A stretch of 64,000 nt of DNA from Siphonodentalium dalli (lineage: Eukaryota > Mollusca > Scaphopoda > Gadilida > Siphonodentaliidae): NCBI GenBank assembly GCA_032622095.1, contig CP136061.1:212878373-212942372 (forward strand), given 5' to 3'. Shown in pieces: positions 1 through 10,605 of the stretch. The notes beneath the pieces were generated by a model. That model did not search any database. It was not told where the DNA came from and was given only the letters and a program-made list of their open reading frames with translations. The position numbers and the translations under genes are program-made. The stretch's first letter is position 1. Each line of letters starts with the position of its first letter.

Positions 1-111
1 GCAGGACGTTTCGGCACCTGGACGTTTCGGCACTTGGTTTTCGAGACGTTTCGGCACCTGGGTTTTCGGCACTTGGTTGTTTCGGCCCAGGTACTTGGAC
101 GTTTCGGCACT
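1..111. repeat. GACGTTTCGGCAC minisatellite
   Basis: A short tandem repeat starts at the window edge. The core GACGTTTCGGCAC followed by YTGG recurs with variable spacers that include TTTTCG. At least five full or partial units can be seen before the sequence passes into a MITE-like segment. The array may continue upstream of the window. No coding potential is apparent. Confidence 0.75.
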
Positions 112-112
112 T

Positions 113-313
113 CAAATACCTGTATGATTGTTTCTTGCGAGATAATTGCATGCTATTTACATGCAAATATCGGTAGCGATGGTGGAAATACATAGATGTT
201 ACTTCTCACCGTTGCATTTTATAAGCATTTTGCGTTCGTTGACGCATTATAGCTTGTTTGTGTCGAAATACCTGCAAAACACGCAAGGCAAATTGCCAGT
301 GTGTGAACGTACC
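113..313 (+). mobile_element. Harbinger-like MITE, right part
   Basis: This segment matches the right half of the complete element at 30885-31291. Both share TTCTTGCGAGATAATTGCAT and the end GAACGTACCC. The element is followed by TTA, the complement of the TAA that flanks the complete copy. The left half is absent and a minisatellite stands in its place. A 3-bp TAA/TTA target duplication with a G-rich terminus is typical of PIF/Harbinger elements; the superfamily assignment is inferred because no transposase is present. Confidence 0.6.
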
Positions 314-316
314 CTT

Positions 317-1399
317 ACTTTCATGGGGGTAGTTCTTTTGCTCATATCATAATCAGTATACGTAAATATGAGGACAAGTATGAAGCAACAGCATAAAGGT
401 TTATATCCAAAATCGTACATTTCCATCGTGGTCGCTTCGATTAATCAATAATATGTTTCCGTATTTAGATTTACTATATTTATTCTACTGATTGACTTCA
501 GCCGGGACTTGAGTACCAAATCCAATTCATTGTTGATCAATGTCTCCAATCTCCAATAAGAATAATAAATCAAATTTTCTGCTGGAAGATCCAAATATAT
601 TTTAGAATTGGGCGAACCCAATATGTAACTTTTATCACCTGCCAGGTTTATTTTCAATAATGGTGGAGGGTTCAATTTTTCTATGCCTTGCTATGCTATG
701 CTTTAAATGCCCACTTAATTTTCGAGTCTCCGATTAGTTTTTGTATAGTGACTTGATATACAGTTTTAATAACAATCTAATCCATAAAATATGATTAAAA
801 TACTATAATTCATCAATATTTGAAAAAGTTGTGTCTCAGAAGATGCCCACAGAGAAATAGAAAACTGATAAAATTGGCGATAACGAATTAGCGATAAAAA
901 CATCTGTATCGTTACCGCAGTTGCAATACAAGGAGCTCGTGATGTCGTTGACTGGTTCAATTTCATGAATGAACTGACGTCACATCAATCGCGTGAAAAA
1001 TCAAAACGACATTCCAACTTATATTCTTGAGTACTATAAACAAATAGTTCCTAGGTTTTAACATTAGTTGATTGCCTACCATCATGGGTATTATGGTATA
1101 ACATATCACAAAGTAACTAATATGTATATATTTGATGAGTATTTATTATACATTGTATAAAACACGCAGGTGTAAGCGATTTTGTCCATTGAATTGAATT
1201 TCATTTAGGCATATTCGCGTGAACTTGCAGGTTGGGAGAATTTAGCAAAGCGAGCTAATCGCGTGACACCGATACCCTTGTAGGTTGGGAGAATTTACTC
1301 AAGAAAACTAATCCTCGGACACAAATCCGACAATTTTGGCATTTACGAAAGCTCTGAAATGTAATTTGTGTGGTGTATTCTGTCACACCAATGGTAGAT
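317..1399. other. no recognisable gene
   Basis: AT-rich non-coding sequence. The short ORFs on both strands have no recognisable domain and no splice-site support. A near-duplicate phrase with the core AGGTTGGGAGAATTTA occurs at about 1229 and 1282. Confidence 0.5.
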
Positions 1400-1567
1400 A
1401 AACGTTCTATATACACAATGTGTTTGTAATGTTTCATGTATCGCAACTCGGCAAGTTTTCGTGACCATATAGCGACTCGGCGACCAAGGTCGCCTCGTCG
1501 CTATATGGCCACGAAATCAAGCCTCGTCCCGATACATGAATCGATACAAACACATTTTGTATATAAC
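1400..1567. mobile_element. foldback (palindromic) element
   Basis: A near-perfect inverted repeat with arms of roughly 75-85 bp meets at a two-base centre near 1486-1487. The outer parts are AT-rich (TATACACAATGTGTTTG against CAAACACATTTTGTATATA). The inner part is CpG-rich (CATATAGCGACTCGGCGACC against GGTCGCCTCGTCGCTATATG). Mismatches are scattered along both arms, as in an old MITE-like foldback. Foldbacks at 10790-10966 and 27907-28068 have the same plan of AT-rich arms and a GC-rich centre. Confidence 0.75.
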
Positions 1568-2039
1568 ACATATGTATAATTCGGTGACGAATTGGCAGGC
1601 AAGTTTTCCAGCGTGTTAACATACTCAAAGACTGTTTCTTGAACTTATCGGCTGCACATCAAAGCAAAGAACTGTGGGCATTCATGGTCTAATCGTCACG
1701 TTGTGGTTGGAGGTTCGTGACAAATGCCGGCACAAGGCTGTCCGGGCCGTGACGACATGAAGATTTTGTCCAAAGTTAACCAAAATCTTCATCATGAAAT
1801 AGACATTTCAGACGTCATTTGAAAATTTCAAATAGGCATTATTTTTACATTGCATTTATAACATATTTAGAAGTATACATGTATGCATTACAAAGGAAAC
1901 ACAAATGATAATATATGAATGATGTATATCTGGTGCAAAGGGGATTGGAACAGAAGTTATAATTTTTTTTCTGGTATATAGTCTAAACGTCGAGTATTTT
2001 CCTGTAGTCAGTCAAATCCGTAGGAAATTTCCAAACATT
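1568..2039. other. no recognisable gene
   Basis: Non-coding, AT-rich sequence directly after the foldback. I see no domain, repeat array or convincing regulatory element in it. Confidence 0.5.
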
Positions 2040-2290
2040 AAGCGGGTTATAGGTTGAAAATTTCGAACAGTTGGAAATCTTGCACCATGCACAAGATTGA
2101 CAATTTCAACGGGGTTGAAATGGGGTGTGGTACAAATGGAGTTTCCTGGCCTTGAAATGTCGGTGCAGTGAAGACCCAAATGTCGACAGCCCCCCCCCCC
2201 CCGCTGGATACTCTATAACCACCTCCCTGAATATAGTGTAAATATTCACCGAACTCAGTGCTCATGTGTACCTTCAAGGGATGTTAGTGA
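2040..2290. repeat. dispersed GTTGGAAAT-type repeat with a C tract
   Basis: The segment contains AACAGTTGGAAATCTT and related phrases such as CAATTTCAACGGGG, plus an uninterrupted C run near 2190-2203. Similar wording recurs at about 7700-8560, 29960-30720 and 43140-43320, which suggests a diffuse repeat family. No ends or target duplications could be defined. Confidence 0.4.
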
Positions 2291-2485
2291 GGGCCCACAC
2301 GGAAAGTAAACCTCTTCGATCAAGGTCACAACGCAACAATTATACCATCAATATCTACTTTCTGTTCGTTAGCATATGACCCTTAAAAATAAGATTAATT
2401 TCTTCACTTATTTTATTTTTTATTTTCTTCTTTACAAAAAACAATAATTACCGTCATCGCGATTCAGTTTCCCTATATATGTTAA

Positions 2486-2667
2486 CTAGCAGGTGACCCG
2501 ACTTCGTCCGGGCTTTGACCTTGAATTGACAATTTTGAAGGTCAAGGTCAGGTCGGAGTCACTATTTGACCCGTAGGTATCAAATTTCGTCGAAATCCGT
2601 CCACCAGTTTTCCCGACCATAGCTAACAGACAAACAAACAGACAGAAGTCCCAAAATATATATTAGA
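2486..2667 (-). mobile_element. short non-autonomous Helitron, same family as the 36.5-41.4 kb array
   Basis: Read on the minus strand it starts TCTAATATATATTTTGGGAC and ends CCCGGACGAAGTCGGG, then TCACCTGCTAG, with host A before and host T after. These are the expected Helitron features: 5' TC, a 3' hairpin (CCC-GAC loop GTC-GGG), terminal CTAG and insertion between A and T. The interior keeps AAGGTCAAGGTCA-type sequence. At 182 bp it is a strongly deleted copy and encodes nothing. Confidence 0.8.
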
Positions 2668-2930
2668 TCATTTGTGGGTACCCGTTTCAAGGTGAAGGTC
2701 ACCTCGGGCGGAAAAACTGACCCGATGAAAATCTCCCCCATTCCCAGGAACCCTAAGTACGAACACAAACATTCACACAACACGCTCATGCATGTACATA
2801 GACACAACACGCTCATGTCTGGACACATACACGCTCTTTATCAACGACACTGCGGATACGAACGCTCTTTAACTATCACGCGATTAACCCATGAATTCCC
2901 ATTGTGGTGGCGGGGGATTGGAGAATGAGT

Positions 2931-2933
<3 letters not shown>

Positions 2934-3014
<81 letters not shown>

Positions 3015-3043
3015 GTCCTCTCTCTCTCTCTCTCTCTCTCTAA
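2934..3043. repeat. (TC)n microsatellite
   Basis: About 110 bp of nearly pure CT dinucleotide with two small interruptions (TCCTCT and TGTCC). The sequence directly before it contains GGTCACCTCGGGCGG, so a degraded Helitron-like fragment may adjoin it. Confidence 0.95.
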
Positions 3044-3149
3044 TTGTTCGGTGCTAGTGATTTTATATTAATTTCTAAATATATTAGTTTAATAAAGTTA
3101 TAATTGAAAGATTAAATATTCATAAGATATTAAAACTGTCGGGAGAGAG

Positions 3150-3793
3150 AGAGTATATATAAAAATTGAATAAATAATAAAAACAAACAAACAAAAACAA
3201 ACAAATAAGTATATACAATTATCATATAGCTACAAATTATACAATGTCTGGCTTTTTCAAGAGTCATCGGATAATATTGTGACGATTCTATTTTAACCCC
3301 AAACATCCACACGCATATGATCACAATACATTATGTGTGGCACACTTGTGTGCATTCTCATCTGGATGGCTATTATATGGGCCTGTCACCTCTTTATTGT
3401 GTCTTTGTAACACATGTGGTCAGCATGTGCTTACCAAGCTACAACGCCACGTATAAACACAAGCAGACTTATAATTTATTCTACAATCGCCGAACGTGTT
3501 CGGTATGACACAGTATAATTATTAATACACACTACATACATGTACATACATATATAATCGTGGCACTTACAAACAACATAGATCAGAAATCGTGTACACG
3601 TGCACATATGGGTGGGTGTGTGTTGTGGGTTGGGTTTGTTGCGGTGGGTATAGTGTGTTTGCATGTGGCTTTTGCCTCGTGTATTTCGCTGTATGGACGC
3701 ACGTGTATGTTGGTTGAGACGACAGACTAGGGTATTCGTTCGTAATTGCGCGTTGGTTGGGTGGGGTATTGGTGCACGTGGTGGAGTGGCTGG
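3150..3793. other. no recognisable gene; A-rich and GT-rich low complexity
   Basis: An A-rich stretch with repeated AAACA units lies near 3170-3206. GT-rich sequence between 3600 and 3790 gives spurious ORFs on the minus strand (runs of His, Thr and Pro). No domain or splice structure was seen. Confidence 0.5.
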
Positions 3794-4140
3794 CATTCAA
3801 TTCAATTCAATTTATTAGTATTCTGATCATCAAGGTAGATATAACAGAAACATGGTTATTACAAATATCGATGCAAATATAAATTTGTTTTGTATGAATG
3901 CACATTTAGATAATATAGTTGTGTATACAATAGTGTCTTGATCTGTATATAATTATATATATTTTTTCTGATATATTATTGTTATTAATTTCGGCGTAAT
4001 GGTTACGTGTTCGGTCAGTGGATATGGATTTTGAATGGTTTAAGTGATTCAGCCTCAAGAGGAGTCCGATTGTAGTATATATACTCGTGGCGCTTATCAA
4101 ATAAGCGCATCTGCATCGATAAACTATTATATTGGTGTTG
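3794..4140 (-). mobile_element. possible LINE 3' end
   Basis: On the minus strand the segment ends in a short terminal tandem repeat, TAAATTGAATTGAATTGAAT. Short terminal repeats of this kind are common at CR1/L2-like LINE 3' ends. A comparable tail (CATTGAATCTTTATTCTTGA) closes the LINE relic at 16325. No ORF2 protein sequence was recognised here, so the call rests on the tail alone. Confidence 0.3.
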
Positions 4141-4452
4141 GGGTCCTTCTTTATACAATTTGGTACATGTAAGAAACAAATATGTTATATCGGTATATTT
4201 TGAAGGTGTGTTACTTGTTTGTCTGAAAGTGTAGCCTCAAGAGTTCCGAAATATATCAATGATCTTTTTTATAAAAACTGAGAGATTGGTAATTCTTCTG
4301 TTGCGGTTATTGAATTCGGATATGAGTGGTGCAACGTATACACAATGCGCTTGCCAATACACCATTGAAAGTAATGACACAAAGCAATTAACAGTTACAT
4401 GTAGGAACCCAGAATCGTCCTTTGGTTATCGATTTACCCTGTGGGTATGTAC

Positions 4453-4453
<1 letters not shown>

Positions 4454-4511
<58 letters not shown>
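4454..4511. repeat. (TA)n microsatellite
   Basis: Pure TA dinucleotide repeat of about 56 bp. It directly follows a possible splice donor (GTATGT near 4444), so it may sit at the start of an intron. Confidence 0.95.
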
Positions 4512-4513
4512 CA

Positions 4514-5735
4514 TACTTACTGCAATTGGTAATATACACTTCACTGTGAAACTCGTTTATACTGTCATTATTGTTATGTACACGTGTAAATTACACTCTA
4601 GTTTATAATTTTTCAAATTTAGCTCTAGGACCACATGCAGTGGGCATAGTATTTACATACTACTTTACTATGTTATCATATAGGTTGTATATACTGTAAT
4701 TAATATCTATGTTCAACCGAAATTAATCTTATCTTATCAGCGGATTCCGTCTGCGCATGCCATTTTTTAGTTCTAGGTATATCAGGAGGTAATAAAGTGC
4801 TGAAAATCACAAGCCACGAACTCTATTATTAACTTGAACTAATGATAATTTGATATCAGAATAAAGAAACTATTTCGGGATATTAGATACCATTTTGGAA
4901 TATACTAACAAACTTTCGCGTAGAGTTTAGTGATGCGCAAATGACAACATAGACAATTCAATCAACCAAAATGGAACTATTCGTTGCACACGTTTTGTGG
5001 TTTTAACTTATTGTTCTTGTGTGTGTGATAAACTGATATAAAGTAACGCGACACACGTCGGTGGTTTTCACTTCACAATATTCAATCAGAATAAATGTAT
5101 TTGCAAAGTAGCTCAGTCGGCCATTTTAAATCTAAACAATAATGAGTCAAGTTAGGCAACAATTTCTCTCCACGAGTTCCTATACCAAATATGAACTATC
5201 ATGTATATTCAGCAAATTACATGTACATTGTGCACGGTTCGTGGATATTCGTTCCCGATTTTATTATATAACTGGAGGTTCCATGAGTCCCATTTAAATT
5301 CAAAATGGTCTACCTTATATATGCAAACTGACAGGACATGTGAACGGGTACGTGTGTATGTGATTAATCAAAACGTGTGGTCCATAATTGTGGGTGGGGT
5401 CGTTGGTGAATAAATGATGAGAAATTGTAACTGGGTTTAGTGTATAATTGCCACAACTGGGCAAAAATAAAGGCAAAAACATAGGTTGCAATCACAAGTT
5501 CCCAACACAAAATAATCCTTGAAGATTAAAACAATATCACAAGGCCGTGCTTTCAAAGAATTGGAATTCAACCATGGAAGACTTATAATAGACACATAAA
5601 TACTAGGAACCACCCTTCCGTGACCGATCTCTCACGCCATGAATACAATCACGATCGATGTGCATTGCGTGTAGTATAAAGAGCGAAACTTGATACTACT
5701 GTATTTTGCCAAACAGCCTGCTGATCTACGAACGT
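4514..5735. other. no recognisable gene
   Basis: AT-rich DNA with only short, unsupported ORFs. No repeats, terminal inverted repeats or conserved domain sequences were recognised. Confidence 0.5.
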
Positions 5736-5739
5736 GCAT

Positions 5740-5836
5740 ATATGCAACCACAGTACCGAGTACCGGCGGATCTGCACACCAGTACCGTTACCGCAAAAAA
5801 TGCCCGAGTACGCGGTACCGGTACTGCGTACCGTTG
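5740..5836. repeat. GTACCG motif cluster
   Basis: The motif TACCG, or its complement CGGTA, recurs many times within about 100 bp, for example AGTACCGAGTACCGGCGG and GCGGTACCGGTACTGCGTAC. The spacing is irregular, so this is not a simple tandem repeat. A GTACC-rich segment with similar wording occurs at 60270-60560. Confidence 0.6.
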
Positions 5837-5987
5837 AGAAGCCTAGGTGGAATTGTTGTATAAAAAACAGCACTACATGTAAATATAAAATAAAACAGTG
5901 CTACATCTTATTACAGATTATTTCCACATATAATCAGTGACTACAGGCAGTCTAACAAAATAAAGTTTCAGTGACACTCTATCCGAA

Positions 5988-6001
5988 GAGGGGGGGGGGG
6001 T
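5988..6001. repeat. poly(G) tract
   Basis: A short uninterrupted G run following GAAGAG. Several comparable G or C homopolymers occur in the window and are likely sites of sequencing error. Confidence 0.85.
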
Positions 6002-6004
6002 AAT

Positions 6005-6880
6005 TTCATCTGTTACAGTTAATGGAGCGATTATGGATCTGGAAAGCTGAAATTTCTAAGTAATACTAGATATCGACATGACACGTATAGTGTGTTTCAG
6101 AACGAAAAAGTTGAATAAAATCAACAAATTTGTAAATTTAAAAACAATTAAAACGTTATTGTATTCCATGTCCCAGCCCGGACATATACACCAAATTTCA
6201 ATAATATTCATTGAGAAACAACGGACCAAACGCCATATAACACCCCGTATACACCTTTTATTCCGAGCCGGCCTCGGCCTCGGTATACATTGTATAGTGT
6301 GTCCCGAGCTGGCACACGTCGACTGGGGCGAGTTAGCCCTGGGGCGAGTAGGCCGATTCCTGCACCTTCTATAATTTTCAGCAGGCATCCATTAAGCTGG
6401 TTTACGCGTAATTTAATTTAGAAAGTTCCCCAATTAGTATAGTAAATAGAGCGACTGTATTTGACAGAGACTGCCTCTGTTATTGATTATCATGTTGTTA
6501 TAATTAAAAAACGACAAATGCACATGCCGTTCAAACGTAGTAGTCTATTTTCCCCATGTTAAACGACATTCGCAAATACCAAATAACGCTAACCTACTGC
6601 AAATGTTTTACACGACAACTGTTAACATATTTGGGCTGAATTCATCTGATGTGGTATGATTCCTCAAAATAAACAACAAACCATCGTTACTTGGAAATGT
6701 GGTTTGGGATAACATTTACACAAATCCTCCACCTCCTCTATCCTGACACACACGTCAGATGAGAAACAGCCATCATAGAACCGCCCAAATTGGGCGAAAT
6801 AAACTGTTATATTGTATTGTGTTTGATGTGTGATGATTGACGTTCTTCAAACTAAACTTCACATGTATTATACTCTTTAC
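6005..6880. other. upstream or intronic sequence of the lectin-like exon
   Basis: I recognise no exon or transposable element in this stretch. It leads into a polypyrimidine tract and acceptor (CTCTTTACAG) just before the lectin-like exon, so its distal part is probably intron. The earlier lectin exons were not found here. Confidence 0.4.
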
Positions 6881-6882
6881 AG

Positions 6883-7103
6883 CTTACACGGCACCCAGAG
6901 GATTTTGGGTGGATGGCACCGAAGAGGGTCACGTGAATACTTGGACATTCTCTGATTCAACGATCATTACATGGGCTTACTGGGATCCAGCGGAACCAAG
7001 TGGCTCTGAGCAGTGCATGTCAATGTGGCGACCATTCGGACTGATGATCGGCGATGGCCCATGCGGTGTGGCAGTTAGTTACATCTGCCAAATTGACATG
7101 TGA
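6883..7103 (+). CDS. C-type lectin-like domain, last exon
   Basis: The exon begins after a good 3' splice site (CTCTTTACAG, ending at 6882) and ends at a TGA. The peptide of about 73 residues matches the C-terminal half of a C-type lectin-like domain: FWVDGTEEG, then WTFSD, WAYWDPAEPSGSEQC, and the closing GPCGVAVSYICQ. Two cysteines that normally form the inner disulfide and the final FIC-type cysteine are present. The position of the classical EPN/QPD sugar-binding motif reads EPS, and the WND calcium-site triplet is replaced by MIGD, so classical calcium-dependent sugar binding is doubtful. An AATAAA follows eight bases after the stop. The 5' exons lie outside the recognisable sequence. 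The product is probably a small secreted or membrane lectin-like protein. Confidence 0.75.
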
Positions 7104-7110
7104 ATGGAGA

Positions 7111-7116
7111 AATAAA
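7111..7116 (+). terminator. poly(A) signal of the lectin-like gene
   Basis: A canonical AATAAA lies immediately downstream of the TGA at 7101-7103, which supports 6883-7103 as a terminal exon with a very short 3' UTR. Confidence 0.6.
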
Positions 7117-7120
7117 CCTC

Positions 7121-7672
7121 CGGACAAGTGGCCCTACTAATATACTATTATGCTGGTGGTCCTGCTTAATTGCTAAATTGCAATGATGCGGGTAGGGCAA
7201 ACTGATGCCATTATGAACAAGAATATACTGTTATTTTTTCTAAAGTTGTCATTTTCGCGGTGTTTTGCTAATCCGAGCGATTTGAAATATACCAATGTGT
7301 GTATGAAACATTCAAGAACATATCTATTTTTGAAAAATATAATAATGCCTCCGCTGGTGTTTCTAAAACGACGTGAATAACCATCTTGATTATAGTCCAT
7401 TTTCAGCAAATAATACAACCAGTGTTAAAAGTATTTCGCAATAAATATGTTTTGAATGTGTTATACGTATATATACGTATAATGGCTTTTCCTGGATATA
7501 TGCTCAGATTATCGGAACACCGCGAACAAGACAAATTAAAAAAAATATGACGGTACTTTTTGTTAATAGCATCAGTTTGTCATAACAGCATCATAGCAAT
7601 TCAGCATGACCCAACCGCATCATAGCACATTGGCAGGACCACTTGACCAGGGGTTAAATAAACGATTGGTGG
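7121..7672. mobile_element. terminal-inverted-repeat MITE
   Basis: The left end (GGACAAGTGGCCCTAC, then CTTAATTGC and CAATGATGCGGG) matches the reverse complement of the right end (CAAGTGGTCCTGCC, then TGCTATGATGCGG) over about 80-90 bp with indels. Each end also carries short sub-repeats of the type GCATCATAGCA. The interior has no recognisable transposase. The superfamily and target duplication could not be resolved. It lies within a few bases of the lectin-like poly(A) signal. Confidence 0.55.
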
Positions 7673-7699
7673 AATCAGAGATGCGGTAACAGTGGGGTT

Positions 7700-8560
7700 A
7701 TGTATGTTTTGCTGAGAACCCCACCCTCCCACCTTTGGTCAAAAGTTTCAAAAATTGCAAATTTCTTGCCCGTCTAACCTAAGGGTATAGGTGTATGGTT
7801 TGGGAATTGGACAGATTGAGGTACTGGTCATGCAGTTGATAAATTCCAATTCAGGGGGGGGGGTGGAAAAGTGGTCTGGTTCAAGTGCGATGCAGTTGAA
7901 AAAGCCAAGGTGGACATGTACCACCGTACCACCACAATGTCGACTCACCCTGAGTGAAAGCAATGCGTGTTTGATTACCGCAGCAATTCCTGAAATGTCC
8001 GCATAGATGCACAGTTCTGAGGAATCATGTTAGAATTATTCAGGATCAGTATAGAGGGACGTGGTGAAATACCATTTGGTGTTCCGACTTTTAATTAGTA
8101 GTTATGTTTGGGGCAAAATGTTATAAGGGGATGTGTCGATTGTGGTGTGGGTTTGGGTGTCTCATCCCCTACATGGATCAAACGTTTCAACAGTTAAACA
8201 TTTCATGCCTAAGGCAAAATTTCAGACAGACTATAGGCTTAAATATTTATGGTATTTTTAATTTCCAATCAGTTTAAGTACTAAATATGTTGTTTGTAGA
8301 CCGAAAGTCGAATAGTTCCCAACTGTGTCTGTAGAAATTGTGGACCGAAATTACCAACAGTGGGAATTGTCCAACCATATATGAGCGCCAGGTTGGAAAT
8401 GTCCAACAGTTGGAAATATTGTGGTAATTGTTGAAAAACTCCTTCCAAGTGGGTGCATATGAACTTTTCGGGACTTGGATTTCGTTCAAAGGTGTGGTGC
8501 AGTTGGACACCTCCAAACACGTCCCTTGACCATACCTTGACTCGAGAAACAATTATTATT
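7700..8560. repeat. dispersed TTCCAAC/GTTGGAAA repeat region
   Basis: The phrases TGCAGTTG, CCAACAGTTGGAAATATTG and related forms recur, with a G tract near 7854-7862. The wording is shared with 2040-2290 and 29960-30720. ORFs on both strands here have no domain content. The boundaries are vague, and I regard it as an old repeat family rather than a gene. Confidence 0.4.
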
Positions 8561-8847
8561 TTTCAGTCACGGAATGTATACGCTTGGAATTTTTACAAGA
8601 GTGTTGTTTGTCTTTGAAATGTTGAAGTTTATTCGTTCGCTGTTGATATGCATGACACTAATCATTGTCAATTGAAAACGCTCAGTTGTATCACTAATTT
8701 TTTCGGATTATATCACTAAAACAGTCGAGCCAGATTAAAAGAAGCTTCCACCGTTGGGTCTTTATTTCCTTCGGGCATCGCATCGGCAGCCCTCGCTGTT
8801 AATTCGACGAATACTTCCATACATGTCATTTGCCGGAAGTAAGAATT

Positions 8848-9206
8848 TTAAAGGAGGACCGCATGTACTCTAAATCCGGCTATTTTTATGACCATCTCCT
8901 TTTATACTCAACAGAATATATTTAACAAATTAATTAATTTAAGCCATGGATTAGTGCGCGATACACTCATTTGCTCTGTGAATGATATAAACAACATGGT
9001 AATTATAATGAAAATGAATTTATGACTCGAATCATTAACTCATTTTCATTATAATTACCATGTTGTTTACATCGTTGATAGAGCATATGGGTGTATTTTT
9101 GTAATCATCCATGGCTCAAATTCATACATTTGTTGCATATATTCTGTTGAGTATAAAATGAGATGGTCCAATAAATGGCCGGATTTAGTGTACAGTACCC
9201 CTTTAA
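8848..9206. mobile_element. TTAA-flanked foldback element
   Basis: TTAA occurs at both ends (8848-8851 and 9203-9206). Between them lie long imperfect inverted arms of about 150 bp. The left arm starts AAGGAGGACC, and the complement of the right end starts AAGGGGTACTGTACACTAAA. The arms share TTTATACTCAACAGAATATA and AACAACATGGTAATTATAAT, and the centre is a short loop near 9027. A TTAA duplication is typical of piggyBac-type insertion. No transposase is encoded, so it would be non-autonomous. Confidence 0.7.
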
Positions 9207-9275
9207 GCGATGTATACTATTGGCGTAACATAGAATTTCAGTGTGTTCTCTCAGTTACGCCCCAAGTTTTACGAA

Positions 9276-9485
9276 TTACGCTGTATTGTTGTGAAGTATA
9301 GGGGACAGGGAGTAATTCACTATTCGAAAATATCCACAGAAACTCTTAGCTCCATCTGAAGTCATCGATCCCAACTTATATGGAATATGGCGAACATGGT
9401 AAACTGCCGATTGACTACACAAATAGTCTGCGCATTGTGAAGACTGGATGAGAATTAAGAACAAGCAACAAAGCAGATTTGTCAA
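9276..9485 (-). CDS. unrecognised short ORF with a signal-peptide-like N-terminus
   Basis: The 69-codon ORF begins MTNLLCCLFLILIQSSQCAD, a good-looking secretory signal with a plausible cleavage site after the small residues. It continues with further cysteines (YLCSQS, KSFCGYF). No family was recognised, no splice or promoter signal clearly supports it, and the opposite strand carries an overlapping ORF. This could be chance. It is included as a weak candidate for a small secreted-protein exon. Confidence 0.2.
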   Translation of the reverse strand: MTNLLCCLFLILIQSSQCADYLCSQSAVYHVRHIPYKLGSMTSDGAKSFCGYFRIVNYSLSPILHNNTA

Positions 9486-9930
9486 GACTCCATATTTAAT
9501 ATCCCTGACAGTTTGTGAATCTGTGTCAGTAAAATTTCAGTGGATAGAAAACATTAAGTATATTTTTTTAAATTGTGGACAGCTCTCAGATGTCTGGGAA
9601 GATTTTATTATATGTGTATTATATACTACAAGAATGGTCACAGGTCCCCATGTTGAGAAATCGCACGATATCTGGAAAAATGGCTTCAAAAACATCCTCT
9701 TTTTTCATATACCAAGTCAATTGACAGCTATATATCTTCCTGAACATTATTGTTCAACACCAACAACAGTGGAATGTGAATGTGTAGAAACAACGCGAAA
9801 CATCCCAACTCAAACTTCCGACAATCAACCCATCTCAAAATATGAAAACGGAACAAATGTATGTTATAGATTGTACCCCCTGTGTAAAGAAAACGAATAC
9901 ATGGAGACTAATTGCATGTGCACTACTTAA
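9448..9930 (+). pseudogene. 160-codon ORF, possibly a LINE C-terminal relic
   Basis: An uninterrupted ORF, long for this window. Residues about 31-55 read WIENIKYIFLNCGQLSDVWE, which resembles the 'ETI-H-F--C-----W' segment near the C-terminus of L1/Tx1-type LINE ORF2 proteins. The last 60 residues are Cys-rich (VECECVETT, then NVCYRLYPLCKENEY and TNCMCTT) and loosely resemble a TNF-receptor-type cysteine repeat; this is only an impression. Neither reading is firm. The second half could also be a host exon. Confidence 0.25.
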
Positions 9931-10093
9931 TGGAATGTGAAGGCCTATATCAGATGCAACAAATCGCCTCATGCTCAGGAAATATATATGTATAAAAACC
10001 CAACAATTTATATGCTAGACAACATACTAAATATGAAGATTTAACTTCTCTTCGCAGACTTTGCTACTTCGTCAGATACACCTTAAACTGGAC

Positions 10094-10118
10094 GTTGTTG
10101 TTGTTGTTGTTGTTGTTA
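10094..10118. repeat. (GTT)n microsatellite
   Basis: About eight perfect GTT/TTG units. Nothing else was recognised between the preceding ORF and the repeat at 10525. Confidence 0.9.
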
Positions 10119-10524
10119 GTGCATAGCGTCGATCGTCGTTGTACAGATAACTGATCGGCACCCATCAAATTTCATAACTTTAAAAACTCGCAAAACTATA
10201 TTATTCAGTCTGTAACTTACTAGCTAGATCTCGCATCTTTAACTCAGTGAGTGGAGCTTATAATACCTCACAATTATTATTTTTTCGTACTAATATATAC
10301 GTTTATCATATGACTCAATCATTATTTACGTTGGAAAGTATGTCATAAATCAATTTCAATTGAACTACTAGTTCATATCGCCTTCCGATAATTTGATTGG
10401 TTTGTTGACAAAAAGTGTGTTCTGATTGGCTGAATGGCAGCCTGGGCCGAGCCGCATCTCTAACTAAATGCAGGTCAAATTCGTGCGCGTCAATCAACGC
10501 GATACCGAAATTCTCGCAATTATA

Positions 10525-10605
10525 ATCTTGAAATATATAGTTTTGGACATTGTTATACGATAAATAGAATATGTAATTCGTATTTATCTAATAAACATAC
10601 AATAT
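10525..10605. repeat. partial copy of the 10.8 kb foldback end
   Basis: TTTTGGACATTGTTATACGA and GATAAATAGAATATGTAATT match the sequence leading into the foldback at 10760-10830 (TTTTGGACATCATAATC, then GATAAATAGAATACGTAATT). It looks like a solitary, truncated copy of the outer arm. Confidence 0.5.

Noticed and set aside
2580-2928. Opposing ORFs of 82-84 codons near 2.6-2.9 kb
   Set aside because: They cover a short Helitron and Helitron-like flank. The composition is repeat-derived with no domain.
3476-3800. Minus-strand ORFs rich in Thr, His and Pro
   Set aside because: Produced by GT/GTG-rich low-complexity DNA, with no conserved motif.
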